This document shows positions 22,819 to 34,700 of a stretch of 64,000 nucleotides of DNA, piece after piece. The stretch is from NCBI RefSeq assembly GCF_007565055.1, contig NC_044559.1, positions 42,943,022 through 43,007,021 of the forward strand, read 5' to 3'. The translations under genes and the position numbers were made by a program. Below the pieces are notes generated by a model that saw only the letters and a list, made by a program, of their open reading frames with translations, had not been told where the DNA came from and made no database searches. This stretch comes from Rhinopithecus roxellana. Lineage: Eukaryota; Chordata; Mammalia; Primates; Cercopithecidae. The stretch's first letter is position 1. Each line of letters begins with the position of its first letter.

Positions 22819-23283
22819 GCTGGTGAGTGGCAGGGATAGGATTCAACCCCAGGCAATTTGGCTGCAGAGCGTACCATTGACATCCCTCCCTCATGCATAG
22901 CACAGCCCACGCAGCAGAGATATGCTGAGGACCAAGAGAGGGTTGTGGAAGCACTGGTGACTTACAGAGGGCCTGGGATCACTCCAGGACAAAGGAGGTC
23001 CACCTAGCCCCTTGGCTCACCTTAATCCCTACAGAAGAAAGGGGAGAGTGTCGAGGTCTTGGGCATATTGCCACTGCCTCGGTGCACACCTCATAGTTCT
23101 TCAGAGAAATGAAGTCACATGCCTTCCCCACTTAAGTCCTGCAGCCTCTCCTGCCTTCAGAGATTCCATGACCCATGGACACCTCTCCTCCACACTCCCC
23201 CACTCACACACATAAACACACACAGCCCCCAGAGTGGCCAAGTTGGCCTGCTCTCTTTGTGGATTCAAAACATTTGTGAATAA
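22819..23283. other. Intergenic, no gene recognised
   Basis: No confident repeat. Short frames only. Confidence 0.45.
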
Positions 23284-23573
23284 TCAGGAGGCTGAGGTGG
23301 GAGGATCACTGGAGTCCAGCTGTTCAACATTAGCCTGGGCAACATAGCCAGACCCCTGTCTCCACAAAAGTTTTTAAAAATTAGCCAGGTGCAGTGATGT
23401 GTGCCTGTAGTTTCAGCTACTCTAGAGGCTGAGGTGGGAGGATTACTTGAGCCCAGTTTGAAGCTGCAGTGAGCTATGATCGCACCACTGCACTCCAGGC
23501 TGGGTGACAGAGCAAGACCCCATCTCTAAAACAAAAAGAAATACAAAAACAAAAAACAATAACAACAACAAAA
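23284..23573 (+). mobile_element. AluJ element, 5'-truncated
   Basis: Starts in the left arm at 'tcaggaggctgaggtgggag', contains 'gctgcagtgagctatgatcg' and ends in an A-rich tail with 'aacaataacaacaaca' units. J-type substitutions throughout. Confidence 0.85.
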
Positions 23574-23854
23574 ATCATCTGTGCAACATAAGGGAGTAGA
23601 AGCTTTGTCCTAATGTCATGACCAACATTTGGTGAGAGAGAGAACAGGCACGAAGTGTCTGCACCACCTCAGGCTTCTTGGCTGGGTCAGCCAAGGAGGC
23701 AGCGGTGGGGATTTGATGGACCAGGGAGCCCTTGGCCAGCTCTATCTCCCTAGATTTTTTGTGACCCTGCAAACCCAGTTAACTGTTGAAGTGAAATATC
23801 CCAAGCGTTTGGCTTCATACCTATGGGCATTGTCTACCAGGGATATGGTATAGC

Positions 23855-24049
23855 ACAGGTGTGTCCAATCTTTTGGCTTGTCTGGGCCACACTATAAGAA
23901 AAAGTATTGTCTTGGGCCACACATAAAATACACTAACACTAGCAATAGCTGGTGAGCTAAAAAAAAATCTCATAATGTTTTAAGAAAGTTTATGCATTTG
24001 TGTTGGGCAACGTTCAAAGCCACCCTGGGCCACGGGTTGAACAAACTTG
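23855..24049 (+). mobile_element. MER30-like hAT-Charlie element
   Basis: 'caggtgtgtccaatcttttg', 'tgtcttgggccacacataaa', 'atacactaacactagcaata', 'taatgttttaagaaagttta' and the terminal 'gggttgaacaaacttg' match a short primate non-autonomous DNA transposon that I recognise as MER30-like. The ends are imperfect inverted repeats. The family name is from memory of its pattern. Confidence 0.65.
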
Positions 24050-25540
24050 TTAAGTTTTAAGAGCATGGCCTTAATATCAGATAATGTACATGAAATATTT
24101 AGCACCACAACAGGCTCCTGCTGTAAAACACACATGCTACCAACATCCTAAAGGGGTTGTTAGTCACGTACACTTTAGTAAGGATCAGTACAACTCTTTC
24201 CAAATTGACAGATAGGTGAGATTAAGTTCTTAAACTACCCTAACTAGAAAATGGAAATTTGAGTAGGTGAGTAGAACCAAGTTCAAGAAAGTCATCGGGG
24301 CAGCCCCCTAAACTGGACATTTTCTTGCTTCTTTTCCTCCAGACCTACGTTTTCTGCTTCATTATGCATATGGTGAGTAAAAGGTGTCCAAACGTTTGCA
24401 GCCAGTGGGCATTGTCACGTGTTACTGGGGATGAGAGAGGGAGAGAGAAGGAAGATCAATTCCCAGGAAAGGAGGTATCTCAACAAATTGAGAGCCATTC
24501 ATGCTGGAAGTGAGAGCATAGAGGCCATGGGCATGAGGGAAGGCAGTGTGGCTTGCAAACAGAATGCTGTACAATACTTGGAGTTCGTATCCCTGTGCCC
24601 CACTTCTCTCCTTATAGCTTTGCTTCCTCGGACAAATCGGTCAACCTCTGCTTTCCCAGATGCAATCCAGCAGAAATATTAAGATGTAAGAGTACTGAAT
24701 GAGATAGCATTCATTCAACATGTACCTCACACTACACCTGCCTTCAATAGATGCCCAGAACATTTTGATGAAAGAGTGATGGAGGAAAATTTCACTTTTT
24801 TGCTTAAGGCTTACCCTGATCAGTAGGCTTAATCTCTAGGTTTGGCAATCTGGAAATAAAATCTATAGTTGAAGTCAGATTATGTGGGAGGCTACACACT
24901 AGAATTATTAAATAAGAGAATCGTTCTGTAATAGTACAGTATTTTTACAATTGCCCTTTTAAGAAATAGCATACCATTAATTACCATTATTTTTTCCAAG
25001 TCTAAAATCTTGTTTATCTCATTTACTAATTTGTCTTCCCCACCAGAATGTGAATCTCAGGAGATCAGGACCCTCTGTCCTGTCCATCTGTCTCCCAGGG
25101 GATATGCTAGAGCTGGGCACTCAGAAACTACTTGATAAATACGCATTTTAGAGTGTGTGCCCAGGGTTGACTCATACTGACAGTGGAACACCAAGTGGTG
25201 ATGCCGTAGTGACCTGGTTGACAAAGTAGGGACCAGGTAGAGCTGGACACAGAAACATCACAAATCCCTACAGTTTTAGGACATTTATATGTTTTAACAG
25301 AAAAGAACTGTGTTAGAGTTTTGAAATTACAATTTATATGCACACATATGTATATATATAAACACACCAGCAGGTCATTTGTTCAGCATTATGCTTGAAA
25401 CTTCAGAGATATTATTAATCTGGAATGGGTCAGGCCAAGAATATTCCAGATAAATTACTGTCCATTCTACACTATTATTTTCTCTTAATCTGATTATTCT
25501 CTACTCCACATATTTAAAACCAGATTCATGATGATTACCC
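24050..25540. other. Intergenic, mostly unique; L2 vestige near 25030-25145
   Basis: An L2-like 3' segment ('ccccaccagaatgtgaatct', then 'ggatatgctagagctgggca') lies near 25030-25145. Around 24900-25010 is an AT-rich stretch with 'ccattaattaccattatt'. No gene recognised. Confidence 0.5.
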
Positions 25541-25544
25541 TCTC

Positions 25545-25980
25545 TATCAATCGGCTTGTGCCATGTAACAAACCATCTCAAACTCAGTGGCTTAAAGTAA
25601 CAACCATTTATAACTACTCTTGTGAGTCAGCTGATCTAAGCTCAGTTCTGCTGCAAGCTGAGTGTCCAACTGGCCTTGGCTCCTTACCAAGGATTGAGCT
25701 TAGTTCTGTTCAGTCTGGGGCCCATCCTAAAAGGACAGCAGCTACCCCAGGGAAATTCTCTTCACCACTATTGCACAGAATGGCAAGGTCCACCACACAA
25801 GTACATGTCAAGCCTCTACTTGCAACACACCTGCCACCATCTCATTGGACTAAGCAGATCAGGTGGCCAAGACTGAAGTCAGGATTGGTCAGATACAATT
25901 GCCCATCATTAGACCAAAGCAAGTCCAGGGCCAAGCTTGATATCAACGGAGTGGGAGGTGCAATCCTCCCATGAGGTGGT
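25545..25980 (-). repeat. Old interspersed repeat, LTR-like, antisense
   Basis: 'gccatgtaacaaaccatctc', 'aaactcagtggcttaaagta' and 'acaaccatttata' are the hallmark of an old antisense MaLR/LTR-like or MER repeat common in mammals. A related copy starts near 37480. The family was not resolved. Confidence 0.45.
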
Positions 25981-26208
25981 GAGTAGGGGGTGTGTGTGAC
26001 TGTTTTGAATAGCTATTTAACCTGTCATATCCTCAAACGGAGTTTTCCTCTTATGTTCCCCAAACTATTGTGTTTCCTTAGTTCTAAGAATATATGTGCT
26101 TTTATATTTAACATTTCTAAAAATGGGATATAAACTACACCTGATATATACATTTATTGTAGTGGTTTCTTGTTTTTTTTTCTTTTACCTGAAAACTTGT
26201 AATTAAAT

Positions 26209-26222
26209 TGATGGTGCATCTT
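26209..26222. repeat. Left target-site duplication of the L1
   Basis: 'tgatggtgcatctt' is identical to 32715-32728. Confidence 0.95.
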
Positions 26223-26466
26223 TTCTTTATTTTTTTATTTTTATTATTATACTTTAAGTTCTAGGGTACATGTGCATAACGTGCAGGTTTGTTACATATG
26301 TATACTTGTGCCATGTTGGTGTGCTGCACCCATCAACTCGTCAGCACCCATCAATTCGTCATTTATATCAGGTATAACTCCCAATGCAATCCCTCCCCCC
26401 TCCCCCCTCCCCATGATAGGCCCGGTGTGTGATGTTCCCCTTCCTGAGTCCAGGTGATCTCATTGT

Positions 26467-29400
26467 TCAGTTCCCACCTATGAGTGAGAACATGCGGTGT
26501 TTGGTTTTCTGTTCTTGTGATAGTTTGCTAAGAATGATGGTTTCCAGCTGCATCCATGTCCCTACAAAGGACGCAAACTCATCCTTTTTTATGGCTGCAT
26601 AGTATTCCATGGTGTATATGTGCCACATTTTCTTAATCCAGTCTGTCACTGATGGACATTTGGGTTGATTCCAAGTCTTTGCTATTGTGAATAGTGCCGC
26701 AATAAACATACGTGTGCATGTGTCTTTATAGCAGCATGTTTTATAATCCTTTGGGTATATACCCAGTAGTGGGATGGCTGGGTCATATGGTACACCTAGT
26801 TCTAGATCCTTGAGGAATCGCCATACTGTTTTCCATAATGGTTGAACTAGTTTACAATCCCACCAACAGTGTAATAGTGTTCCTATTTCTCCACATCCTC
26901 TCTAGCACCTGTTATTTCCTGACTTTTTAATGATTGCCATTCTAACTGGTGTGAGATGGTATCTCATTGTGGTTTTCATTTGCATTTCTCTGATGGCCAG
27001 TGATGATGAGCATTTTTTCTTTTCTTTTTTTTTTTTTTTTTGAGACGGAGTTTGCTCTGCCACCCACGCTGGAGTGCAGTGGCCGGATCTCAGCTCACTG
27101 CAAGCTCCGCCTCCCGGGTTTACACCATTCTCCTGCCTCAGCCTCCCGAGTAGCTGGGACTACAGGTGCCTGCCTCGTCGCCCGGCTAGTTTTTTGTATT
27201 TTTAAGTAGAGACAGGATTTCACCGTATTAGCCAGGATGGTCTCGATCTCCTGACCTCGTGATCCTCCTGTCTCGGCCTCCCAAAGTGCTGGGATTACAG
27301 GCTTGAGCCACCGCGCCCGGCCCGATGAGCATTTTTTCATGTGTCTGTTGGCTGTATGAATGTCTTCTTTTGAGAAATGTCTGTTCATATCCTTTGCCCA
27401 CTTTTTGATGGGATTGTTTGTTTTTTTCTTGTAAATTTGTTTGAGTTCTTTGTAGGTTCTGGATATCAGCCCTTTGTCAGATGAGTAGATTGCAAAAATT
27501 TTCTCCCATTCTGTAGGTTGCCTGTTCACTCTGATGGTAGTTTCTTTTGCTGTGCAGAAGCTCTTTAGTTTGATGAGATCCCATTTGTCAATTTTGGCTT
27601 TTGTTGTCGTTGCTTTTGGTGTTTTAGACATGAAGTCCTTGCCCGTGCCTATGTCCTGAATGGTACTACCTAGGTTTTCTTCTAGGGTTTTTATGGTATT
27701 AGGTCTAACATTTAAGTCTCTAATCCATCTTGAATTAATTTTCGTATAAGGAGTGAGGAAAGGATCCAGTTTCAGCTTTCTACTTATGGCTAGCCAATTT
27801 TCCCAGCACCATTTATTAAATAGGGAATCCTTTCCCCATTTCTTGTTTCTCTCAGGTTTGTCAAAGATCAGATGGCTGTAGTTATGTGGTATTATTTCTG
27901 AGGACTCTGTTCTGTTCCATTGGTCTATATCTCTGTTTTGGTACCAGTACCCTGCTGTTTTGGTTACTGTAGCCTTGTAGTATAGTTTGAAGTCAGGTAG
28001 CGTGATGCCTCCAGCTTTGTCCTTTTGACTTAGGATTGTCTTGGCAATGCGGGCTCTTTTTTGGTTCCATATGAACTTTTAAGCAGTTTTTTCCAATTCT
28101 GTGAAGAAACTCATTGGTAGCTTGATGGGGATGGCATTGAATCTGTAAATAACCTTGGGCAGTATGGCCATTTTCACAATATTGATTCTTCCTATCCATG
28201 AGCATGGTATGTTCTTCCATTTGTTTGTGTCCTCTTTTATTTCACTGAGCAGTGGTTTGTAGTTCTCCTTGAAGAGGTCCTTTACAGCACTTGTAAGTTG
28301 GATTCCTAGGTATTTTATTCTCTTTGAAGCAATTGTGAATGGAAGTTCATTCATGATTTGGCTCTCTGTTTGTCTCTTACTGGTGTATAAGAATGCTTGT
28401 GATTTTTGCACATTAATTTTGTATCCTGAGACTTTGCTGAAGTTGCTTATCAGTTTAAGGAGATTTTGGGCTGAGACAATGGGGTTTTCTAAATATACAA
28501 TCATGTCATCTGCAAACAGGGACAATTTGACTTCTTTTTTTCCTAACTGAATACCCTTTATTTCTTTCTCTTGCCTGATTGCCCTAGCCAGAACTTCCAA
28601 CACTATGTTGAATAGGAGCGGTGAGAGAGGGCATCCCTGTCTTGTGCCAGTTTTCAAAGGGAATTTTTCCAGTTTTTGCCCATTCAAAATGATATTGGCT
28701 GTTGGTTTGTCATAAATGGCTCTTATTATTTTGAGGTACATTCCATCAATACCGAATTTATTGAGCGTTTTTAGCATGAAGGGCTTTTGAATTTTGTCAA
28801 AAGCCTTTTCTGCATCTATTGAGATAATCATGTGGTTCTTGTCTTTGGTTCTGTTTATATGCTGGATTACGTTTATTGATTTGCGAATGTTGAACCAGCC
28901 TTGCATCCCAGGGATGAAGCCCACTTGATCATGGTGGATAAGCTTTTTGATGTGCTGCTGAATCCGGTTTGCCAGTATTTTATTGAGGATTTTTGCATCG
29001 ATGTTCATCAGGGATATTGGTCTAAAATTCTCTTTTTTTGTTGTGTCTCTGCCAGGCTTTGGTATCAGGATGATGTTGGCCTCATAAAATGAGTTAGGGA
29101 GGATTCCCTCTTTTTCTATTGATTGGAATAGTTTCAGAAGGAATGGTACCAGCTCCTCTTTGTACCTCTGGTAGAATTCAGCTGTGAATCCATCTGGTCC
29201 TGGACTTTTTTTGGTTGGTAGGCTATTAATTATTGCCTCAATTTCAGAGCCTGCTATTGGTCTATTCAGGGATTCAACTTCTTCCTGGTTTAGTCTTGGA
29301 AGAGTGTAAGTGTCCAGGAAATTATCCATTTCTTCTAGATTTTCTAGTTTATTTGCATCGAGGTGTTTATAATATTCTCTGATGGTAGTTTGTATTTCTG

Positions 29401-30615
29401 TGGGGTCAGTGGTGATATCCCCTTTATCATTTTTTATTGCATCTATTTGATTCTTCTCTCTTTTCTTCTTTATTAGTCTTGCTAGCGGTCTGTCAATTTT
29501 GTTGATCTTTTCAAAAAACCAGCTCCTGGATTCATTGATTTTTTGGAGGGTTTTTTGTGTCTCTATCTCCTTCAGTTCTGCTCTGATCTTAGTTATTTCT
29601 TGCCTTCTGCTAGCTTTTGAATGTGTTTGCTCTTGCCCCTCTAGTTCTTTTAATTGTGATGTTAGAGTGTCAATTTTAGATCTTTCCAGCTTTCTCTTGT
29701 GGGCATTTAGTGCTATAAATTTCCCTCTACACACTGCTTTAAATGTGTCCCAGAGATTCTGGTATGTTGTATCTTTGTTCTCATTGGTTTCAAAGAACAT
29801 CTTTATTTCTGCCTTCATTTCGTTATGTACCCAGTAGTCATTCAGGAGCAGGTTGTTCAGTTTCCATGTAGTTGAGCTGGTTTTGATTGAGTTTCTTAGT
29901 CCTGAGTTCTAGTTTGATTGCACTGTGGTCTGAGAGACAGTTTGTTATAATTTCTGTTCTTTTACATTTGCTGAGGAGTGCTTTACTTCCAATTATGTGG
30001 TCAATTTTGGAATAAGTGCGATGTGGTGCTGAGAAGAATGTACATTCTGTTGATTTGGGGTGGAGAGTTCTATAGATGTCTATTAGGTCCACTTGCTGCA
30101 GAGATGAGTTCAATTCCTGGATATCCTTGTTAACTTTCTGTCTCGTTGATCTGTCTAATGTTGACAGTGGAGTGTTGAAGTCTCCCATTATTATTGTATG
30201 GGAGTCTAAGTCTCTTTGTAAGTCTCTAAGGACTTGCTTTATGAATCTGGGTGCTCCTGTATTGGGTGCATATATATTTAGGATAGTTAGCTCTTCCTGT
30301 TGAATTGATCCCTTTACCATTATGTAATGGCCTTCTTTGTCTCTTTTGATCTCTGATGGTTTAAATTCTGTTTTATCAGAGACTAGTATTGCAATCCCTG
30401 CTTTTTTTTTGTTCTCCATTTGCTTGGTAGATCTTCCTCCATCCCTTTATTTTGAGCCTATGTATGTCTCTGCATGTGAGATGGGTCTCTTGAATACAGC
30501 AGACTGATGGGTCTTGACTCTTTATCCAGTTTGCCAGTCTGTGTCTTTTAATTGGAGCATTTAGTCCATTTACATTTAAGGTTAATATTGTTATGTGTGA
30601 ACTTGATCCTGCCAT
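26467..30615 (-). pseudogene. L1 ORF2 remnant (endonuclease and reverse transcriptase), broken
   Basis: Starts at the ATG ending 30615 with the endonuclease N-terminus ('LTLNVNGLNAPIKRHRL'). The frame shifts near 30376-30419 at a T/A homopolymer. The remaining endonuclease part ends in a stop at 29838, and the reverse transcriptase part (28079-29818) includes the 'FADD' catalytic motif and then stops at 28079. The C-terminal parts lie at 27631 leftwards and 26709-26467. The Alu and one duplicated target site add 319 bp. Removing them leaves 3,830 nt, close to the usual ORF2 length, so damage is mostly small changes plus the Alu. Confidence 0.93.
27020..27323 (-). mobile_element. Young AluY, Old World monkey type, nested in L1 ORF2
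   Basis: T-rich tail at left, body to 'gagccaccgcgcccggcc' at right, with a perfect 15-bp target-site duplication 'gatgagcattttttc' (27005-27019, 27324-27338). It shows bases I associate with cercopithecoid AluY: 'ggccggatctcagctcactg', 'cgcccggctagttttttgta' and 'ttacaggcttgagccaccgc'. These differ from the common human AluY ('ggcgcgatctcggctc', 'ggctaattttt', 'caggcgtgagcc'). Few other changes are present, so it is young. Confidence 0.93.
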
Positions 30616-30678
30616 TATGATATTAACTGGTTATTTTGCTCGTTAGTTGATGCAGTTTCTTCCTAGCCTCGATGGTCT

Positions 30679-31679
30679 TTACATTTTGGCATGTTTTTGC
30701 AATGGCTGGTACCGGTTGTTCCTTTCCATGTTTAGGGCTTCCTTCAGGGTCTCTTGTAAGGCAGGCCTGGTGGTGACAAAATCTCTAAGCATTTGCTTAT
30801 CTGTAAAGGATTTTATTTCTCCTTCACTTATGAAACTTAGTTTGGCTGGATATGAAATTCTGGGTTGAAAATTCTTTTCTTTAAGAATGTTGAATATTGG
30901 CCCCCACTCTCTTCTGGCTTGTAGAGTTTCTGCCGAGAGATCTGCTGTTAGTCTGATGGGCTTCCCTTTGTGGGTAACCTGACCTTTCTCTCTGGCTGTC
31001 CTTAAGATTTTTTCCTTCATTTCAACTTTGGTGAATCTGGCAATTATGTGTCTTGGAGTCGCTCTTCTTGAGGAGTATCTTTGTGGTGTTCTCTGTATTT
31101 CCTGAATTTGAATGTTGGCCTGCCCTACTAGGTTGGGGAAGTTCTCCTGGATGATATCCTGAAGAGTGTTTTCCAACTTGGTTCCATTTTCCCCCTCACT
31201 TTCAGGCACCCCAATCAGACGTAGATTTGGTCTTTTTACATAATCCCATACTTCCTGCAGGTTTTGTTCATTTCTTTTTCTTCTTTTTTCTTTTGGTTTC
31301 TCTTCTCGCTTCATTTCATTCATTTGATCCTCAATCGCTGATACTCTTTCTTCCAGTTGATCGAGTCGGTTACTGAAGCTTGTGCATTTGTCACGCATTT
31401 CTCATGTCATGGTTTTCATCTCTGTCATTTGGTTTATGACCTTCTAGCTGTCAATTCTTCGACTCTTTTTTCAAGATTTTTAGTTTCTTTGCACTGGGTA
31501 CGTAATTCCTTCTTTAGCTCTGAGAAGTTTGATGGACTGAAGCCTTCTTCTCTCATCTCGTTAAAGTCATTCTCTGACCAGCTTCGATCCGTTGCTGACG
31601 ATGAGCTGCGCTCCTTTGCAGGGGGAGATGCGCTCTTATTTTTTGAATTTCCAGCTTTTCTGCCCTGCTTTTTCCCCAT
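30679..31679 (-). pseudogene. L1 ORF1 remnant, interrupted
   Basis: ATG at 31679 opens the ORF1 frame ('MGKKQGRKAGNSKNKSA'). It ends early at a stop near 31434 in the coiled-coil region. A second open segment, 31398-30679, carries the rest of the coiled coil, the RNA-recognition and C-terminal domains ('RPNLRLIGVPES', 'RATPRHIIARFTKVEM', 'LSAETLQARREWGPIF'). The intact protein would be a trimeric RNA chaperone; this copy cannot make it in full. Confidence 0.93.
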
Positions 31680-32714
31680 CTTTGTGGTTTTATCTGCCTC
31701 TGGTCTTTGATGATGGTGACTGTACTGATGGAGTTTTGGTATAGGTGTCCTTCCTGTTTGATAGTTTTCCTTCTAACAGTCAGGACCCTCAGCTGTAGGT
31801 CTGTTGGAGATTGCTTGAGGTCCACTCCAGACACTGTTTGCCCGGGTATCAGCAGCAGAGGTTGCAGAAGATAGAATATTGCTGAACAGCAAGTGTACCT
31901 GTCTGATTCTTACTTTGGAAGCTTCCTCTCAGGGGTGTATTCCACCCTGTGAGGTGTGGGGTGTCAGACTGCCCCTAGTGGGGGATGTCTCCCAGTTAGG
32001 CTACTCAGGGGTCAGGGACCCACTTGAGCAGGCAGTCTGTCCCTTCTCAGATCTCAACCTCCGTGTGGGGAGATCCACTGCTCTCTTCAAAGCTGTCAGA
32101 CAGAGTCATTTGCGTCTGCAAAGGTTTCTGCTGCTTTTTTTGTTGTTGTTGTTTAGCTGTGCCCTGTCCCCAGAGGTGGAGTCTACAGAGACAGGCAGGT
32201 TTCCTTGAGCTGCTGTGAGCTCCACCCAGTTCGAGCTTCCCAGCAGCTTTGCTTACCTACTTAAGCCTCAGCAATGGCGGGCGCCCTTCCCCCAGCCTCG
32301 CTGCTGCCTTGCGGTTAGATTGCAGACTGCTGTGCTAGCAATGAGAGAGGCTCCATGGCCGTGGGACCCTCCCGGCCAGGTGTGGGATGCAATCTCCTGG
32401 TGTGTCCGTTTGCTCAAAGCGCAGTATTGGGGTGGGAGTCACCCGATTTTCCAGGTGTTGTGTGTCTCAGTTCCCCTGGCTAGGAAAAGGGACTCCCTTC
32501 CCCCTTGCACTTCCCAGGTGAGGCGATGCCTCGCCCTGCTTCAGCTCTCACTGGCCGGGCTGCAGCAGCTGACCAGCACCGATTGTCTGGCACTCCCTAG
32601 TGAGATGACCCCAGTACCTCGGTTGAAAATGCAGAAATCACCGGTCTTCTGTGTCACTCGCACTGGGAGTTGGAGACTGGAGCTGTTCCTATTCAGCCAT
32701 CTTGCTCTGCCCCC
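31680..32714 (-). promoter_or_regulatory. L1 5' UTR and internal promoter
   Basis: GC-richer segment 5' of L1 ORF1 on the minus strand. The first bases contain AAGATGGC, the YY1-type site used by L1 promoters. L1 5' UTRs of this class also have antisense promoter activity, which here would point rightwards (+ strand) toward HMX3, 12 kb away; this is speculation. Confidence 0.8.
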
Positions 32715-32728
32715 TGATGGTGCATCTT
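32715..32728. repeat. Right target-site duplication of the L1
   Basis: 'tgatggtgcatctt', identical to 26209-26222. Confidence 0.95.
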
Positions 32729-32754
32729 AAGACTGATACTGTTTTTAGAAATGT

Positions 32755-33960
32755 AGACATTATTTATTTATTTATTTATTTATTTAAAATTCTATTTGAT
32801 TGGGGTAGGAACACTTAGTATGAGACCTACTCTTTTAACAAAATTTTAAGCACACAATACAGTATTGATAACTATAGGCATGATATGGTACAGCAGGTCT
32901 CTAGAATTGATCTTGCTTAATGGAAATCTTGTGCCCATTGATTAGCAACTTCCCACTAGTCCCTAACCCCAGCCCCTGGAAAAATAAAATAGGGAATGCC
33001 ATTTTACTCTTTTATTTATTTTTATTTTTATTTTTTGAGTTGGACTCTCACTCTGTCACCCAGGCTGGAGTGCAGTGGCGTGATCTTGGCTCACTGCAAC
33101 CTCTGCCTCCCAGGTTCAAGCAATTCTCCTGCCTCAGCCTCCCCAGGTAGCTGGGACTACAGGCATGTGCCACCACACCCAGCTGATTTTTATATTTTTA
33201 GTAGAGACGGGGTTTCACCATGTTGGCCAGGCTTGTCTCGAACTCCTGACCTCAGGTCATCCGCCCGTCTTGGCCTCCCGAAGTGCTGAGATTACTCACG
33301 GCGTGAGCCACCATGCCTGGCCTCTGTTTCACTATTTGATTCTATGTATTTGACTATTCCAGATACCTCATATAAGTGGAACAATGCTGTATTGGTCTTC
33401 TGTGACTGGCTTGTTTCACTCAGCATAGTGTCCTCCAGGTTCATCCATGTTGTAGCATGTGTCAGAATTTCCTTCCTTTTTAAGGCTGAGTAATATTCCA
33501 TTGCAGTATCTACCATGTTTTGTTTATCCATTCATCTATTAATGGATATTTAGGTTGTTAACATATCTTGGCTATTGAGAATAGTGCTGCAATGAATGTG
33601 AAAGTCCTAATAGCTCTTCAAAATCCAAATTTCAATTCTTTTGGATAAACACCCAGAAGTGGCATTGTTGGATCATATGTAGTTCTACTTTTAATCTTTT
33701 GAGGAGCTTCCATATTGTTTTTCCATAATGGCTGCACTATTTTTGCATTCCCACCGACAGTGCATAGGGCTCTGATTTCTCCACATCCTTGCCAGCACTT
33801 GTCTTTGTTTTCCTTGAGAATAGACATTCTAACAGGTGTGAGGGCATATCTCGTTGTGGTTTCATGTGCATTTTCCTGATAATGAGTGACATTGAGCTTC
33901 TTTTCATACATGCGTTGGCATCTGCACATCTTTCTTTGGAGAAATGTCCATTCAAATCCA
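32755..33960 (-). mobile_element. Old L1 fragment, antisense, split by an Alu
   Basis: Antisense L1 3' region: 'cacaatacagtattgataac', then after the Alu 'gagtaatattccattgcagt', 'tttggataaacacccagaag', 'ccataatggctgcactattt' and 'attctaacaggtgtgagggc'. Diverged L1M-type with no coding capacity. A short (TTTA)n run sits at 32762-32785. Confidence 0.85.
33012..33322 (-). mobile_element. AluS element, antisense, nested in old L1
   Basis: Tail 'tttatttatttttattttta' at left, body from 'actctcactctgtcacccag' to 'gccaccatgcctggcc'. It splits the surrounding L1 fragment. A small insertion ('actcac') disrupts the usual 'gattacaggcgtgagcc'. Confidence 0.92.
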
Positions 33961-34059
33961 AATTGGTAATTTACGACCCTCCTCCTGAATGTGTTCATCT
34001 CAAGCACCTTCAACTGCTCCCTCTCCCTGACTCCCATGGCTAATTAGTCACAAGTCCTG

Positions 34060-34700
34060 TGACTCTGCCTTCTCAGTGTCTACCCTCTGATCCAGTTTCC
34101 TCTTCCATTCTCAGGGCCATTTTCCTGGCTCATAACCTCATGCACTCTGCTCTGAACTGTAGCCATAACCTCCTGCCTGGTATTCCAGTCACCAGACTCT
34201 CCCTGCTCCCCTCCAGCCTCACTCCATGGCAGATTTATCTTCATGAACTACAGCTTTGATCCTGCAGCCCCTTACTTCCACATCTTCTCTGGCTCCCCAT
34301 TGCCACAAAAATATCTCAGCTGCCTATCTTTCTATTAGGATTCTCATGACTTGGAGACAACTTCCATTCTCACTGCCCCTTCTCTCACACAGACTGTGCT
34401 CCAAGTACAGGAGAGGGCCAACCCCATTGTGCATTTGCAAGTCTCTGTGTCTCCAAACATGCTGCCCCCTCTGCCTGCTGCCTGGAATACCCTCTCCTCT
34501 TTCCCCCATCTGTGCTTATTGAAAGCTCCATCTTAGAGACCTACATTGTATCTCTGTGATAGCACTTATCCTGTTCTGACTTGACATTTTAGCTTTCTGT
34601 GGCCCTTATCTGAATCCTGCCCTAGACAGTAAAGTCCCAGAGAGCAGAGACTATTCAATTCAGTTGAATTCTTGCCCCTTTGCAGGGTTTTAATGCACGG
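34060..34700 (-). repeat. L2 LINE vestige
   Basis: 'cctggctcataacctcatgc', 'ctctggctccccattgccac', 'ctgctgcctggaataccctc' and 'gacagtaaagtcccagagag' are typical L2 3' segments spread through this interval. Edges uncertain. Confidence 0.55.

Larger units (their letters stand above)
26223..32714 (-). mobile_element. Full-length L1 (primate L1PA-type), antisense, inactive
   Basis: A complete LINE-1 read on the minus strand. The 5' end at 32714 begins GGGGCAGAGCAAGATGGCTG, and the 5' UTR is about 1,035 bp (32714-31680). ORF1 occupies 31679-30679, followed by a 63-bp spacer (30678-30616), ORF2 (30615-26467) and a short 3' UTR with A-rich tail. Perfect 14-bp target-site duplications flank it (26209-26222, 32715-32728). 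A younger Alu interrupts ORF2. Both ORFs carry stops or frameshifts, so the copy cannot move. L1s of this class normally encode an RNA-binding ORF1 protein and an endonuclease/reverse-transcriptase ORF2 protein. Confidence 0.96.

Noticed and set aside
27095..27631. 178-aa antisense frame
   Set aside because: Fusion of L1 ORF2 C-terminal sequence with the nested Alu; an insertion artefact.
28079..29818. 579-aa antisense protein with reverse transcriptase motifs
   Set aside because: Part of the broken L1 ORF2, not an independent host gene.
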